Shown here: one piece after another, positions 35,344 to 44,483 of the stretch
How positions within the stretch are numbered: position 1 is the first letter of the stretch
Layout of the letters: the number at the start of each line of letters is the position of its first letter
Assembly: GCA_041488095.1 (NCBI GenBank)
Contig: JBGPOP010000020.1
Location: 20,180 to 84,179 of the forward strand
Direction: 5' to 3'
From: DASYPQ01 sp041488095
Lineage (GTDB): Bacteria; Planctomycetota; UBA1135; GCA-002686595
Length of the DNA stretch: 64,000 nucleotides
The notes under the pieces: model-generated
The model's database searches: none
The model's input: only the letters and a program-made list of their open reading frames with translations
What the model was told of the DNA's origin: nothing
Translations under genes and position numbers: made by a program

Positions 35344-36180
35344 TCAGCGCGTGGACCGGGCCGCGAGGTCGTAGCTCATCCCGCTGCGGAGGAGGGCCAG
35401 ACGGACGGCCGCGGCCGCGGCGGGCGCGCCCTTCTCCGCAGCGGAGACCGCCGCTGCTCGCGCGTCGAGGACGAGGACGCCGCTCTCGCCCAGGACCTCG
35501 AACGTCGAGCCCGAGACGATGATCGCCGTCTTCTCGTCGATTCCGACGCCGACGAGGTCGGGGTGGTCGCAGACCGCGGAGAGCAGGCGGTTGAAGCGTT
35601 GGCGCTTGAGGAAGTGCTGGTCGACGATCGCGCCCGGGAAGAGCCCCAGGCCCTTCGCCGTCGCGACCGTGCCCGAGCGCACGATCGTGAGATCCGCCGT
35701 CTCCCCGCCCACGATCATCAGCGGCGACATGACCGCTGCACCCGCGCTCGTCCCGCCGACGACCGCGCCCGCCGCGTAGCGCGCGCGGATCGCCTCGGCG
35801 AGATCCGTCCCCTCGAGCGCGCTCATCAGCCGGCTCTGGTCGCCTCCGGGGAACCAGATCAGGTCCGCCGACTCGATCGCCTTCCTCGCGGCGGCCGCAT
35901 CCGAGAGATCGAGGCTCTCGACGCTCCCGAGTCCCTTCTCCTTCCAGTACGCGACCGACTCCTCGCCCGCCTCGGGGCGGCTCGACGCCTGCGCGAGGAT
36001 GACCGCATGCCCGCTCCTGCCGCCCGCGAGCGCGATCGCCTTCTCGACGACCGCGTCGGGTGTCCCCCCGCCGCCGACGATGACCAGGTGGCCCCGCGGA
36101 GGTCGCGCCTCCGATCCATGGGCCGCGGCGGTGCAGGACGAGAGGAGCAGCACGAAGGGAAGGAGAGGCAAGGGGTTCAT
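35344..36180 (-). CDS. Cyanophycinase-like S51 peptidase, predicted lipoprotein
   Basis: A 278-residue serine hydrolase of the S51 family (cyanophycinase/peptidase E). The nucleophile Ser145 lies in VGGTSAGAAVM, and GHLVIVGGGG, LIWFPGGDQSR and VGIDEKTAIIV are conserved blocks. The N-terminus ends in LLSSC (Cys16), a good lipobox, so it should act on the outside of the cell. Secreted cyanophycinases of the CphE type degrade cyanophycin taken from the surroundings. No cyanophycin synthetase is present here, so beta-aspartyl peptides are also possible substrates. It is divergent from the GT39-like gene across 66 bases. Confidence 0.9.
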   Translation of the reverse strand: MNPLPLLPFVLLLSSCTAAAHGSEARPPRGHLVIVGGGGTPDAVVEKAIALAGGRSGHAVILAQASSRPEAGEESVAYWKEKGLGSVESLDLSDAAAARKAIESADLIWFPGGDQSRLMSALEGTDLAEAIRARYAAGAVVGGTSAGAAVMSPLMIVGGETADLTIVRSGTVATAKGLGLFPGAIVDQHFLKRQRFNRLLSAVCDHPDLVGVGIDEKTAIIVSGSTFEVLGESGVLVLDARAAAVSAAEKGAPAAAAAVRLALLRSGMSYDLAARSTR

Positions 36181-36246
36181 GGGGTGAGCGCCGGCGCGGC
36201 CCGTTTCTACACCATTCGCAGCCGATCGTGTAGAACGCGAGGCGAG

Positions 36247-38160
36247 ATGGAGACCCGGGCCGCGGCGCGGGAGCAGGCGACGTCGCTCCGCGACGACGCG
36301 CTGGTCTTCCTCTCGATCGCGGCGGTGGCCTTCGCCCTACGCTTCGTCCACCTTCTCCAGGCGCGGGCGGTGCCGCTCTTCGACGCGCTGCTCATGGACG
36401 GACAGTCCTACAGCGCCTGGGCCGACACGATCGTCGCGGGACACTGGCTCGGCGACCGCACCTTCTACCAGGCGCCGCTCTACCCCTACTTCCTCGCCGT
36501 CGTCAAGCTCACCGTCGGGAACGATCTGTGGCGGATCCGCCTGGTCCAGATCGCGATCGGCTCGATCTCGTGCGGGGTCCTCTTCCTCGCCGGCCGGTCG
36601 TTCTTCTCGCGCCGCGCGGGGATCGCCGCGGGCGTTCTGCTCGCGTTCTATCCGCCGGCGATCTTCTTCGACGGGTTGATCCAGAAGGCGAACCTGGGGC
36701 TCCTCTGGACGGTGCTGCTCCTGTGGCTGCTCGCGCTCGCGAAGCGCTTCCCCACCCCCGTGCGCTTCTCCCTCGCGGGTGTCTCGCTCGGCCTCCTCAT
36801 GCTGACGCGCGAGGAGACGATCCTGCTCGCGCCGGTGATCGCGATCTGGGCCTGGATCTCCTTCCACGAGCACCCGGTCCCCTCGCGCTCGCGTTGGATC
36901 GCCGCCTACGTCGCCGGCCTTGCGCTCGTGCTCCTGCCGGTGGGCCTGCGCAACCTGAAGGTCGGCGGCGAGCTCGTGCTGACCACCTCCCAGGCGGGGC
37001 CGAACTTCTACATCGGCAACAACCTGACCGCGACCGGCACCTACGTCCCGCTGCGGCCCGGCCGGCAGAACACGGTCTTCGAGCGTCAGGACGCGGTCGA
37101 CCTCGCCGAGCAGGCGCTGGGACGCAAGCTCACCCCTCGGGAGGTGTCGAGCTACTGGAGAGGACGGGCCTTCGCGTTCATCCGCTCGGAGCCGCTCGCC
37201 TGGACGCGCCTCATGCTCCGCAAGGTCGCGCTCCTCCTGAACTGGTACGAGCTGCCGGACTACGAGGACATGTACTTCTACGAGCGCGGCTGCGGTCTCC
37301 TGCGCGCGCTCGACGCGGTCTGGCACTTCGGGATCCTCTTGCCTCTCGGCCTCGCCGGGATCGCCCTGAGCTGGAGGCGCCGGCGGGAGCTCTCGATCCT
37401 CCACGCCCTGCTCGCGACGATCGGCTTCGGCGTGGTCCTGTTCTACGTTTTCGCCCGCTACCGTTATCCGCTCGTGCCGATCCTCGCGCTCTTCGCCGGC
37501 GCGGCGCTCGTCGAGGCGTCCGAGGCTGCGCGCGCGAGGAAGCACGCGACCCTCGTCGTGCCGGCCCTCGTGCTGCTCGTCTCCGGCGCGATCTCGAACC
37601 TTCCGCTCTTCCGGAAGGACTTCCAGCTGGCCGAGTCCCTGAACAACGCCGCCTCCGTGCTGGCGGGGAAGCACGACGACGCGCGCGCCGTCGAGATGCT
37701 CGAGCAGTCGTTGCAGGTCAAGCCCGACGTGCCCGAGACGCTCGGCAACCTCGGCCTCTCATGGATGCGCCTCGGGCGCGTCGACGAGGCGATCGCGACC
37801 TTCCGCCGCGCATCCGAGCTGCGCCCCGGCGACGCTCGCGCGCTGCTGCGCCTCGGCGCCGCTCTCGAACAGGTCGGGAAGATCGACGAGGCGACCGCCG
37901 CCATCGCGCGCGCTCTCCAGATCGACCGGAAGGGAGTGCTCGAGAGCGCGATCCTGATGGTCCGCCAGACCCACGCGCACGACCTGGTCGCGCTCGACAT
38001 CCTGGCCGCCGCGCAGGCCGGCGGAGGGAGCTTCGATGCGGCGGTCGCGACCGCGAGCCAGGCGCTGGAGATCCAGCCGCCGCCCGGGCAAGCCGCGCTC
38101 GCAGCCAAGATCCGCGAACGCCTCGAGCTGTACCGGCACGGGAAGACGGATCGACCCTAG
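36247..38160 (+). CDS. GT39-family membrane glycosyltransferase with C-terminal TPR domain
   Basis: A 637-residue protein. Residues about 18-440 form a GT-C membrane core with about ten segments; the first loop contains FDALLMDGQSYSAWAD with the expected catalytic Asp, and DRTFYQAPLYPYFLAV matches the GT39/ArnT-like pattern. Residues about 462-565 hold two to three TPR units (VPETLGNLGLSWMRLGRVDEAI and the following ARALLRLGAALEQVGKIDEAT), followed by a helical tail. The TPR part may bind an acceptor protein, so protein O-glycosylation is a reasonable guess. The ATG lies ten bases after TAGAAC (36231-36236). Confidence 0.88.
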   Translation: METRAAAREQATSLRDDALVFLSIAAVAFALRFVHLLQARAVPLFDALLMDGQSYSAWADTIVAGHWLGDRTFYQAPLYPYFLAVVKLTVGNDLWRIRLVQIAIGSISCGVLFLAGRSFFSRRAGIAAGVLLAFYPPAIFFDGLIQKANLGLLWTVLLLWLLALAKRFPTPVRFSLAGVSLGLLMLTREETILLAPVIAIWAWISFHEHPVPSRSRWIAAYVAGLALVLLPVGLRNLKVGGELVLTTSQAGPNFYIGNNLTATGTYVPLRPGRQNTVFERQDAVDLAEQALGRKLTPREVSSYWRGRAFAFIRSEPLAWTRLMLRKVALLLNWYELPDYEDMYFYERGCGLLRALDAVWHFGILLPLGLAGIALSWRRRRELSILHALLATIGFGVVLFYVFARYRYPLVPILALFAGAALVEASEAARARKHATLVVPALVLLVSGAISNLPLFRKDFQLAESLNNAASVLAGKHDDARAVEMLEQSLQVKPDVPETLGNLGLSWMRLGRVDEAIATFRRASELRPGDARALLRLGAALEQVGKIDEATAAIARALQIDRKGVLESAILMVRQTHAHDLVALDILAAAQAGGGSFDAAVATASQALEIQPPPGQAALAAKIRERLELYRHGKTDRP

Positions 38161-38169
38161 CGGGCGAGG

Positions 38170-38175
38170 TAGGAT
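38170..38175 (+). promoter_or_regulatory. Candidate -10 element (TAGGAT) before the metallopeptidase gene
   Basis: TAGGAT ends ten bases before the ATG at 38186 and lies ten bases after the preceding stop. No Shine-Dalgarno sequence is present between it and the start. A transcript starting seven bases downstream would be nearly leaderless. The -35 region is not recognisable. Confidence 0.4.
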
Positions 38176-38185
38176 CTCTGCCGCC

Positions 38186-39553
38186 ATGGTCCATGCCCTG
38201 ACGCTCGCGCTCGGAGCCGCGCTCCTCCCGGTGATCCTGCCTCCCTTCTCCGACCAGGACCCGCGAGTCCAGAGCCTTCCCGCCTACGGCCTGACGATCA
38301 CGCTGCCCGCCCAGCTCACCGAGCTCCAGAAGAAGGCGTCGAGGAACGCCGAGATGAAGGGCTGCTGGACGGGCAAGCTCGAGGAGACCTCGGTCGAGAT
38401 CACCCTGTATGTGCTCGCGGACGAGAAGTTCGGCTTCACCGAGCCCGACGACGTCACCGAGATCGTGCTCGAGAACGTGCGCGATCCGAAGAAGGGCGAT
38501 CCGGCCTTCTGGTTCGAGAAGACGCAGCTCGTCGTCGGGCCGTTCGGCTGGGCGGGCTACGGCTCGATCGGTTGGGGCGCGCTCCACGACCAGGACGGCA
38601 CGAAGGTCGAGGGCACGCTCCTCGTTCTCGACGGGCTCCTCGAGAAGAACGGATACTCGCTCGAGGTCGTCGCCCAGCCGGCGCTCACCGACGCGCAGTC
38701 GAAGGCCGTCCTCGACTTCTTCAGAACGGGGGTCGTCTACAAGGGCTCGATGCGCAATCCGAAGTGGACCGACGACGAGGCGCGGGAGCGCTGGATCCGC
38801 GACGCGCCCAAGGCGACGCACGTGAAGCTCGAGAAGCCGATCCGGACGGAGCACTACGTCGTGCTCACCAACTCCTCGGGCGGGAAGAAGTTCGCGGAGG
38901 CGATGGAGAAGAGCTACGGCCTCATCCGCAAGACCTACCCCTTCGACGACGTCGCGGGCACGAAGCTGATGCCGGTGTTCCTCTTCCGCACGCCCGACGA
39001 GTACTACGAGTACTACTCCAAGATCGCCAACATCACGCTCGAGGCGGCTCGCCGCTCCAAGGGTCACTCGTGGCGCGACTACTACGCGACGTGGTACGAG
39101 GCGCCCAACGACCCGGTGCACATCCACGAGGCCACGCACCAGATCTTCTCCAACCGCTTGCACCTGGGCGGCGGCGGCTCGTGGTTCCAGGAGGGAGTCG
39201 CCGAGTACATGTCGACGACCGCCAACGATCGCAACCCGAGCGCATCCGAGGTGAAGAAGCGCAAGCACGTGCCGCTGGCCGACCTCGTGGAGATGAAGAG
39301 CCTGCTCTACTCGGCGAGCAAGGACGATCCCAAGGGCGACGCCTCGAGCGGCAACTACCACGAGGCCGCCCTGCTCATCGAGTTCCTGCGCGAGAGCAAG
39401 GGACTCAAGGATCGCTTTCCGGACTTCCTGCGCACGGTCGGACGAGTCCCGCGCAGCGAGACGTCGGTAATCGAGCGCGCTGTGCGCGCGGTCTACGGCA
39501 CGGATCTCAAGGGGCTCGAGAACCAGTGGGTGGAGTACTGCAAGAAACGCTAG
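38186..39553 (+). CDS. Secreted gluzincin-type metallopeptidase (DUF1570-like)
   Basis: A 455-residue exported protein with a signal peptide (about 1-20). The zinc motif is His314-Glu315-x-x-His318 in VHIHEATHQIF and the third ligand is expected at Glu336 in WFQEGVAEYMS, a spacing like that of gluzincins and DUF1570 proteins. The first 180 residues form a separate beta-rich domain with no known family. A KKR C-terminus ends the protein. The substrate and mode of action outside the cell are unknown. A TAGGAT hexamer sits just upstream. Confidence 0.85.
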   Translation: MVHALTLALGAALLPVILPPFSDQDPRVQSLPAYGLTITLPAQLTELQKKASRNAEMKGCWTGKLEETSVEITLYVLADEKFGFTEPDDVTEIVLENVRDPKKGDPAFWFEKTQLVVGPFGWAGYGSIGWGALHDQDGTKVEGTLLVLDGLLEKNGYSLEVVAQPALTDAQSKAVLDFFRTGVVYKGSMRNPKWTDDEARERWIRDAPKATHVKLEKPIRTEHYVVLTNSSGGKKFAEAMEKSYGLIRKTYPFDDVAGTKLMPVFLFRTPDEYYEYYSKIANITLEAARRSKGHSWRDYYATWYEAPNDPVHIHEATHQIFSNRLHLGGGGSWFQEGVAEYMSTTANDRNPSASEVKKRKHVPLADLVEMKSLLYSASKDDPKGDASSGNYHEAALLIEFLRESKGLKDRFPDFLRTVGRVPRSETSVIERAVRAVYGTDLKGLENQWVEYCKKR

Positions 39554-39616
39554 GGGGGCTGGCGCGGATCGTGGCGCTGGCGCTGCTCCGGGAACTGACG
39601 GTATCCTCTCCGCACC

Positions 39617-40669
39617 GTGCTCCGCATCCTCCACATCGGCCTGGGATCGCTCGGACGCATGATCGCCGCGGACCTCTACGAGCGCAGGCTCGGGGAGATC
39701 GTCGCGGCGGTCGACGTCGCGCCCGACATCGCGGGAAAGAAGCTGGCCGAGCTCGTCCCCCAGGCCAAGAGCCGGATCGCGGTCCACGGCAGCCTGGACG
39801 AGATCAGGGATTGGCGCTCGATCGACTGCGCGATCGTCACCACGACCTCGGACCTCGAGCGCTGCGCGCCGACCTTCCGCGACCTCCTGGGCCGCGGCGT
39901 CTCGGTCGTGAGCACCTGCGAGGAGCTGGTCTTCCCCTGGCTGCGCCACGAGCGCCTGGCTCAGGAGCTCGACGTCCTCGCCCGCGAGAACCGCAGCCGC
40001 CTGCTCGGGACCGGCGTCAATCCCGGATTCCTGATGGACGCCCTGCCCGTGCTCGCGACCTCGATCTCGAGATCGGTCGAGAGCGTCGAGGTGCACCGCT
40101 TCCAGGACGCGTCGATCCGCCGCGTCCCGTTCCAGAAGAAGATCGGCGTCGGCCTCGATGACGCCGGATTTGCCGAGCAGGTGAAGGCCGGGACGCTGCG
40201 CCATGTCGGCCTCGGCGAGTCGCTGCATTTCATCTCGCGCCAGCTCGGGATGGCCATCGACCGTTTCGAGGAGGAGCTCCACCCCGTGAAAGCGGACCGC
40301 GACCTCCCCAGCGCGCTCGGTCCGGTCGCGAAGGGGCGCATCTGCGGCGTGCGTCAGGAGGCGAGCGGGTTCCGCGGCGGAGTGCGCGTCATCCACTTGA
40401 AATTCGCCGCAGCGATCGGGCTCGCCGATCCGCACGATCGGGTGATCGTCCAGGGCCAGCCGCCGATCGATCTGGTCTGGCGGGGCGGCGTCCCCGGCGA
40501 CGTCGCGACTTGCGCGATCGTGCTGAACAGCATCGGCCCTCTGCTCATCGCCCTTCCCGGCCTGCACACGATGGCGACGATCCCGCTGGTCGGGTGCGCG
40601 CCTCCTGGGCCCGAGCCCGGACGCGCGGCTCCGCGCCGCCGCGCCGCGTCCGCGCCGCCGCGCGCGTGA
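39617..40669 (+). CDS. DapB-superfamily dehydrogenase (2,4-diaminopentanoate dehydrogenase-like)
   Basis: A 350-residue NAD(P)-dependent oxidoreductase. The Rossmann motif is LHIGLGSLGRMIAADL; VVSTCEELVFPW and GTGVNPGFLMDALP are conserved in 2,4-diaminopentanoate dehydrogenases and related DapB-like enzymes. The HHxxK catalytic motif of true dihydrodipicolinate reductase is missing (the region reads HRFQDASIRRVPFQKK). The last 30 residues are Pro/Ala/Arg-rich and unconserved. The GTG start lies nine bases after TATCCT. It is ten bases upstream of lysA, so a role in diaminopimelate or another diamino-acid pathway is inferred. Confidence 0.82.
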   Translation: MLRILHIGLGSLGRMIAADLYERRLGEIVAAVDVAPDIAGKKLAELVPQAKSRIAVHGSLDEIRDWRSIDCAIVTTTSDLERCAPTFRDLLGRGVSVVSTCEELVFPWLRHERLAQELDVLARENRSRLLGTGVNPGFLMDALPVLATSISRSVESVEVHRFQDASIRRVPFQKKIGVGLDDAGFAEQVKAGTLRHVGLGESLHFISRQLGMAIDRFEEELHPVKADRDLPSALGPVAKGRICGVRQEASGFRGGVRVIHLKFAAAIGLADPHDRVIVQGQPPIDLVWRGGVPGDVATCAIVLNSIGPLLIALPGLHTMATIPLVGCAPPGPEPGRAAPRRRAASAPPRA

Positions 40670-40679
40670 CGCCGGGGCC

Positions 40680-41960
40680 ATGATCGAGCGCCGCGCGAGC
40701 ACCGGGAGGTCGGGAGTGAAGACCGTGGCGGGGCTCAAGCCGAGGCTCCTCGACGACCACCTGCTCGCCGACCTGGCGCGCGAGCACGGAACGCCGCTCT
40801 ACATCTACGACGCGGAGACCATCCGGCGCCGCATCGAGGAGCTGCGCGGCTTCGACGCGATCCGCTACGCCCAGAAGGCGAACTCGAGCCTGGCTGTGCT
40901 CGCGCTGATCCGCCGCGAGCGCGTGCTCGTCGACGCGGTGTCGGCCGGGGAGATCGCACGCGCTCTGCGCGCGGGATACCGTCCGGCGGACATCGCCTTC
41001 ACGGCGGACCTGTTCGACCGGGCCGCGATGGCGATGCTGCGGGAACATCCCGTCCCCGTGAACCTGGGGTCGCCCGACATGATCGAGCAGTACGCGCGTC
41101 TCGAGGCAGGCGCGGAGATCACGCTGCGAGTGAACCCCGGCTTCGGCCACGGCCACGACCGGAAGGTGAGCACGGGCGGCGAGGCCTCGAAGCACGGGAT
41201 CTGGCACGAGGACCTTCCGGCAGCGGTCGAGCGCGCCCGACGCCTAGGCCTCGTCGTCCGCGGCCTGCACGTGCACATCGGCTCGGGCTCGGACCTCGAG
41301 CACCTGACGCGCGCATGCCCGATCGTGTGCACGCTCGCGCGGAGCGTCGCCTCCAGCCTGAGCACGATCTCCGCCGGCGGCGGCCTGCCGGTCCCCTACC
41401 GCGCTGGAGAGCCGCGGTTGGACGTCGCGCGCTTCACCTCCGCGTGGCGCGAGGCGAAGGCCTCTATCGAGGGCGAGATCGGCCGCAAGATCACCCTCGA
41501 GGTCGAGCCCGGACGCTATCTCGTCGCCGAGGCGGGCGCGCTGATCGCCGAGGTGCGCGGGACGAAGAGGAGCGGCGGAGTCGAGTACGTGCTCGTCGAT
41601 GCGGGCTTCCACAACCTGATCCGCCCGGCGATGTACGGAGCCTGGCACCAGATCTCGGTCGTCGGGCGGCCGCTCGACGAGCGGGCGACTCCCACGGTGG
41701 TCGCCGGTCCCCTGTGCGAGTCGGCCGACGTGTTCACGCAGGATCGCGAGGGACAGCTCGACCCCCAACCCCTGCCCGAGGTGCGCGAAGGCGACCTCCT
41801 CTGCATCCACGACGCCGGCGCGTACGCCGCGAGCATGGCCTCGAACTACAATTCGCAGCCGCTCGCGGCCGAGGTGCTGGTCGAGGGGCGCGAGGCGCGC
41901 CTCGTGCGCACGAGACAGACGATCGAGGACCTCTTCCGCAACGAGGTCGTCGACACGTAG
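40680..41960 (+). CDS. lysA: Diaminopimelate decarboxylase
   Basis: Decarboxylates meso-diaminopimelate to lysine, the last step of lysine synthesis. The 426-residue PLP enzyme (alanine-racemase-type barrel) has Lys66 in IRYAQKANSS as the cofactor lysine, HVHIGSGSD as phosphate region, GGGLPVPY, EVEPGRYLVAEAG and Cys346 in GPLCESADVFTQD, ending AYAASMASNYNSQP. These motifs favour LysA over the ornithine, arginine or carboxynorspermidine decarboxylases of the same fold. The ATG at 40680 could be replaced by a GTG 12 codons in (VKTVAGLKP). dapA is 30 kb away. Confidence 0.94.
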   Translation: MIERRASTGRSGVKTVAGLKPRLLDDHLLADLAREHGTPLYIYDAETIRRRIEELRGFDAIRYAQKANSSLAVLALIRRERVLVDAVSAGEIARALRAGYRPADIAFTADLFDRAAMAMLREHPVPVNLGSPDMIEQYARLEAGAEITLRVNPGFGHGHDRKVSTGGEASKHGIWHEDLPAAVERARRLGLVVRGLHVHIGSGSDLEHLTRACPIVCTLARSVASSLSTISAGGGLPVPYRAGEPRLDVARFTSAWREAKASIEGEIGRKITLEVEPGRYLVAEAGALIAEVRGTKRSGGVEYVLVDAGFHNLIRPAMYGAWHQISVVGRPLDERATPTVVAGPLCESADVFTQDREGQLDPQPLPEVREGDLLCIHDAGAYAASMASNYNSQPLAAEVLVEGREARLVRTRQTIEDLFRNEVVDT

Positions 41961-41991
41961 ACCCTCCGACCCGAAGAAGGAGAAGATCCCC

Positions 41992-42426
41992 ATGCCCAAG
42001 GAAGTACCCGACCACCATGACGCCGAGATCGTGCTTCGGCTCTACGACCTGCGCCGCGAGGCCGTGATGCGCGAGTCGCGCACCAAGATCTTCCAGTTCA
42101 TGCCGAGGACCTGGGAAGAGTTCATCGCGGTGACGCAGATCGATCACCCGATGAACGCCGCGTTCCGGCAGGTGTCGAGCTACTGGGAGATGGCGTACGG
42201 GTTCGCGCGACACCACATCGTGAACCCGGACTTCCTGATCGAGAACACGACCGAGGGGTTGTTCCTCTACGCCCGGGTGCTCCCGTTCCTCGCACGCTTC
42301 CGCAAGGAGGTGTCGCCGACCGCGTTCCGGAACTCGGAGTGGATCACGACGCAGTGCGAGACGGGGAAGCAGCGGCTGGAGCTGGTCCAGGCGCGGCTGC
42401 GGAAGATGCTCGAGTCGAGCCGGTAG
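41992..42426 (+). CDS. Small conserved helical protein of unknown function
   Basis: A 144-residue soluble protein. It starts with a charged helix (HHDAEIVLRLYDLRREAVMRESR) and continues with FQFMPRTWEEFIAVTQ, a Trp/Tyr-rich segment SYWEMAYGFARHHIVNPDFLIENTTEGLFLY split by charged turns, and an Arg/Lys-rich C-terminal helix. I recall similar proteins of this size in acidobacteria and planctomycetes, without a known role. The start is firm because AAGGAG precedes it. It ends exactly where the converging pirin gene ends, without a gap. Confidence 0.75.
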   Translation: MPKEVPDHHDAEIVLRLYDLRREAVMRESRTKIFQFMPRTWEEFIAVTQIDHPMNAAFRQVSSYWEMAYGFARHHIVNPDFLIENTTEGLFLYARVLPFLARFRKEVSPTAFRNSEWITTQCETGKQRLELVQARLRKMLESSR

Positions 42427-43125
42427 TCACGGCAGGTCGAACAGCAGGAACTCCGCGCCCCCCGCGGCCTGGATCGAGAGCGTACCCTCGTCCTCCACCG
42501 CGAGCCCGTCCCCCTGCGCGAGCGACCGATCGTTCGCGCGCAGCGATCCCCGCGCGATCTGGAGCCACGCGCACCGGCCCGGCGCAAGCTGCCATTCGTA
42601 TTCCCGGTCCGTGTTCGTGCGCGCGGCGAGCACCTTCGCATCCTGGCGGATCGCGATCGAGCCGCCCTCGCCGCCGGGCGAGACGAGCAGGCACAGATCC
42701 CCCTTCTTCAGCGCCTCCGCAAAGCTCTTCTGCCCGTACCGCGGCTTCGCCTCGCGCTCGCTCGGCAGGATCCAGATCTGGAGAAGGTGCGTCATCTCGG
42801 TCGCCGAGTGGTTGAACTCGCTGTGCGTGATCCCCGTCCCGGCCGACATGTACTGCATCTCGCCCGGCTGGATCACCGACCCGTTGCCCATGCTGTCCTT
42901 GTGCTCGAGCGACCCCTCGAGCACCCAGGTCAGGATCTCCATGTCGCGGTGCGGGTGGGTGCCGAACCCCTGCGCGGGTTGGACGAAGTCCTCGTTGATC
43001 ACCCTCAGCGCGCTGAACCCCATGTGATCGGGGTCGAAGTAATCGGCGAACGAGAACGTGTGCCAGCTCTCGAGCCAGCCGTGCTCGACATGGCCGCGCC
43101 CGCGCGCGGGTCGGATGGTGAACAT
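42427..43125 (-). CDS. Pirin-family cupin (quercetinase-like)
   Basis: A 232-residue bicupin with the metal ligands His57 and His59 (GTHPHRDMEI), His101 and Glu103 (GITHSEFN), the same positions as in E. coli YhhW. YhhW and human pirin cleave quercetin in vitro, but the physiological role is uncertain. The N-terminal RGHVEHGWLESWHTFSFADYFDP block is highly characteristic. It stands between two convergent or unrelated genes and may be transcribed with the GHL10-like gene upstream (68-base gap). Confidence 0.94.
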   Translation of the reverse strand: MFTIRPARGRGHVEHGWLESWHTFSFADYFDPDHMGFSALRVINEDFVQPAQGFGTHPHRDMEILTWVLEGSLEHKDSMGNGSVIQPGEMQYMSAGTGITHSEFNHSATEMTHLLQIWILPSEREAKPRYGQKSFAEALKKGDLCLLVSPGGEGGSIAIRQDAKVLAARTNTDREYEWQLAPGRCAWLQIARGSLRANDRSLAQGDGLAVEDEGTLSIQAAGGAEFLLFDLP

Positions 43126-43193
43126 GCGTGCCTCCCAGGTCGGGAGCCCAGTCTACCGCCGCGCCCGGTTCGGGAATCGACGGGGTCGGCGCA

Positions 43194-44414
43194 TCAGCCG
43201 GACCCGTCCTTGGCGAGCTCCAGCAGAACCGTCGCGAGCGCCCTCCGCCTCTGCTGGCGCTGGAACCGGGTCGCCTCGTCCTGGCTCGCGATCGAGGTGT
43301 TCGGCGAGTCGAAGATCGACGAGTAGGCGTACGCCGAGAATCCGTTGAACGCCCGCAACGCCGAGTCCAGCTCCTCCCCCGCGACGTCCATGTCGCCGGG
43401 CTCGAGGCTGACGCCCATGACCACGTAGTGCCCTTTCGCGATCCTCTTCCAGCTCGAGACACGTTCCTCGAACATCTTCAAGTCGCGCGTGTAGTTCATC
43501 GGGTACACGACGTCGAGGAGATCCTCCGCCAGCCACGTCCTGGCATCCTGGAAGTGCGACAGCGCGCTCTCCGGCACGGGGCCGACCGCCGCCGACAGCT
43601 CGACCGTCGGCCGCGTTTCCCGCATCATGCGGCGGATGTCGCGCAGCAGGTTCGACACCTGCTCGGTGCGCCACGAGTCCCACGCGACGCGGTCCTGGTC
43701 CGGCTTCTTCCCCGTCTCGCCTTCGAAGAGCGCCACCGTCTTCGCGTCGCGCGGATAGTCGAGCTTGGAGCGGTCCGGCTCGCCCTGCGGCTGCTCGTTG
43801 GGGAAACGGAAGTAGTCGAGATGCAGCTCGTCGATGCTGTACCGCGCCACGATGTCGCGCATCACCGCGACGAGATAGTGGCGCACCTCCGGCAGGCAGG
43901 GATTGAGGCTGACGTAGAACTTGCTCGAGAGCGGCTGCTGCGTGCCATGCTGGTCGAACCACAGCCACTCGGGGTGCTTGTTGTAGACCTGCTCGGGATC
44001 CTTGGGCGGCTCCTTGCCCCACCACGCCGGCGTGACGTTGACCCACGCGGCGAGACGCATCCCGTGCGCGTGCGCGGCGTCGATGGCGGTCTGCAGCGGG
44101 TCGAAGCCGGGATCGACCCCGTCGAGCTGCTCGGCCCACGGCTCGTACGCGGAGCGGTAGAGCGCGGTCGCGTTCCCGCGCACCTGGAACAGGATCGTGT
44201 TGAAGCCTGCGCTCTTGCAGTTCTCGACGATCGTCGTCACGTCGTCTTGAGTCTTGTAGTCGAAGCGCGTGACCCACATCGCCCGTTCCGCAGCGCGCGC
44301 GTGCGGCAGCAACGATGAGATCGACGTGGAGATCGGGGTGTTGCCGCAGCCGGCCGCGGCCAGGACGGCGGCGAAGAGGACGGCAAGACGGTGTAGACGC
44401 AGGTGTCGGTGCAT
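43194..44414 (-). CDS. GHL10-type glycoside-hydrolase-like lipoprotein (DUF187)
   Basis: A 406-residue predicted lipoprotein (lipobox LAAAGC, Cys23). The domain starts with RAMWVTRFDYKTQDDV and has FNTILFQVRGNATALYRS, MRLAAWVNVTP and DELHLDYFRFP, which are the blocks of the GHL10 family of TIM-barrel proteins (YngK-like). The DYFRFP aspartate is where the catalytic acid is expected. Family members may cleave peptidoglycan or other glycans; this is not settled. The ATG at 44414 is used; an upstream ATG 13 codons earlier does not fit the signal peptide. It follows the ASKHA kinase gene by 69 bases. Confidence 0.88.
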   Translation of the reverse strand: MHRHLRLHRLAVLFAAVLAAAGCGNTPISTSISSLLPHARAAERAMWVTRFDYKTQDDVTTIVENCKSAGFNTILFQVRGNATALYRSAYEPWAEQLDGVDPGFDPLQTAIDAAHAHGMRLAAWVNVTPAWWGKEPPKDPEQVYNKHPEWLWFDQHGTQQPLSSKFYVSLNPCLPEVRHYLVAVMRDIVARYSIDELHLDYFRFPNEQPQGEPDRSKLDYPRDAKTVALFEGETGKKPDQDRVAWDSWRTEQVSNLLRDIRRMMRETRPTVELSAAVGPVPESALSHFQDARTWLAEDLLDVVYPMNYTRDLKMFEERVSSWKRIAKGHYVVMGVSLEPGDMDVAGEELDSALRAFNGFSAYAYSSIFDSPNTSIASQDEATRFQRQQRRRALATVLLELAKDGSG

Positions 44415-44483
44415 GGATGCCTCGGAAGGCGGCGGCGCCTCCCAGCGGAACATAGCGACGGAGCGGATAGGGTTCCAGACCGT

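Noticed and set aside
31657..36246. A very long open frame on the + strand through the aldo/keto reductase, DUF2339 and cyanophycinase genes
   Set aside because: It has Arg/Pro/Gly-rich content without domains, and is the shadow of well-supported genes on the other strand, as usual in GC-rich DNA. Only its last part (from 36247) is a real gene.
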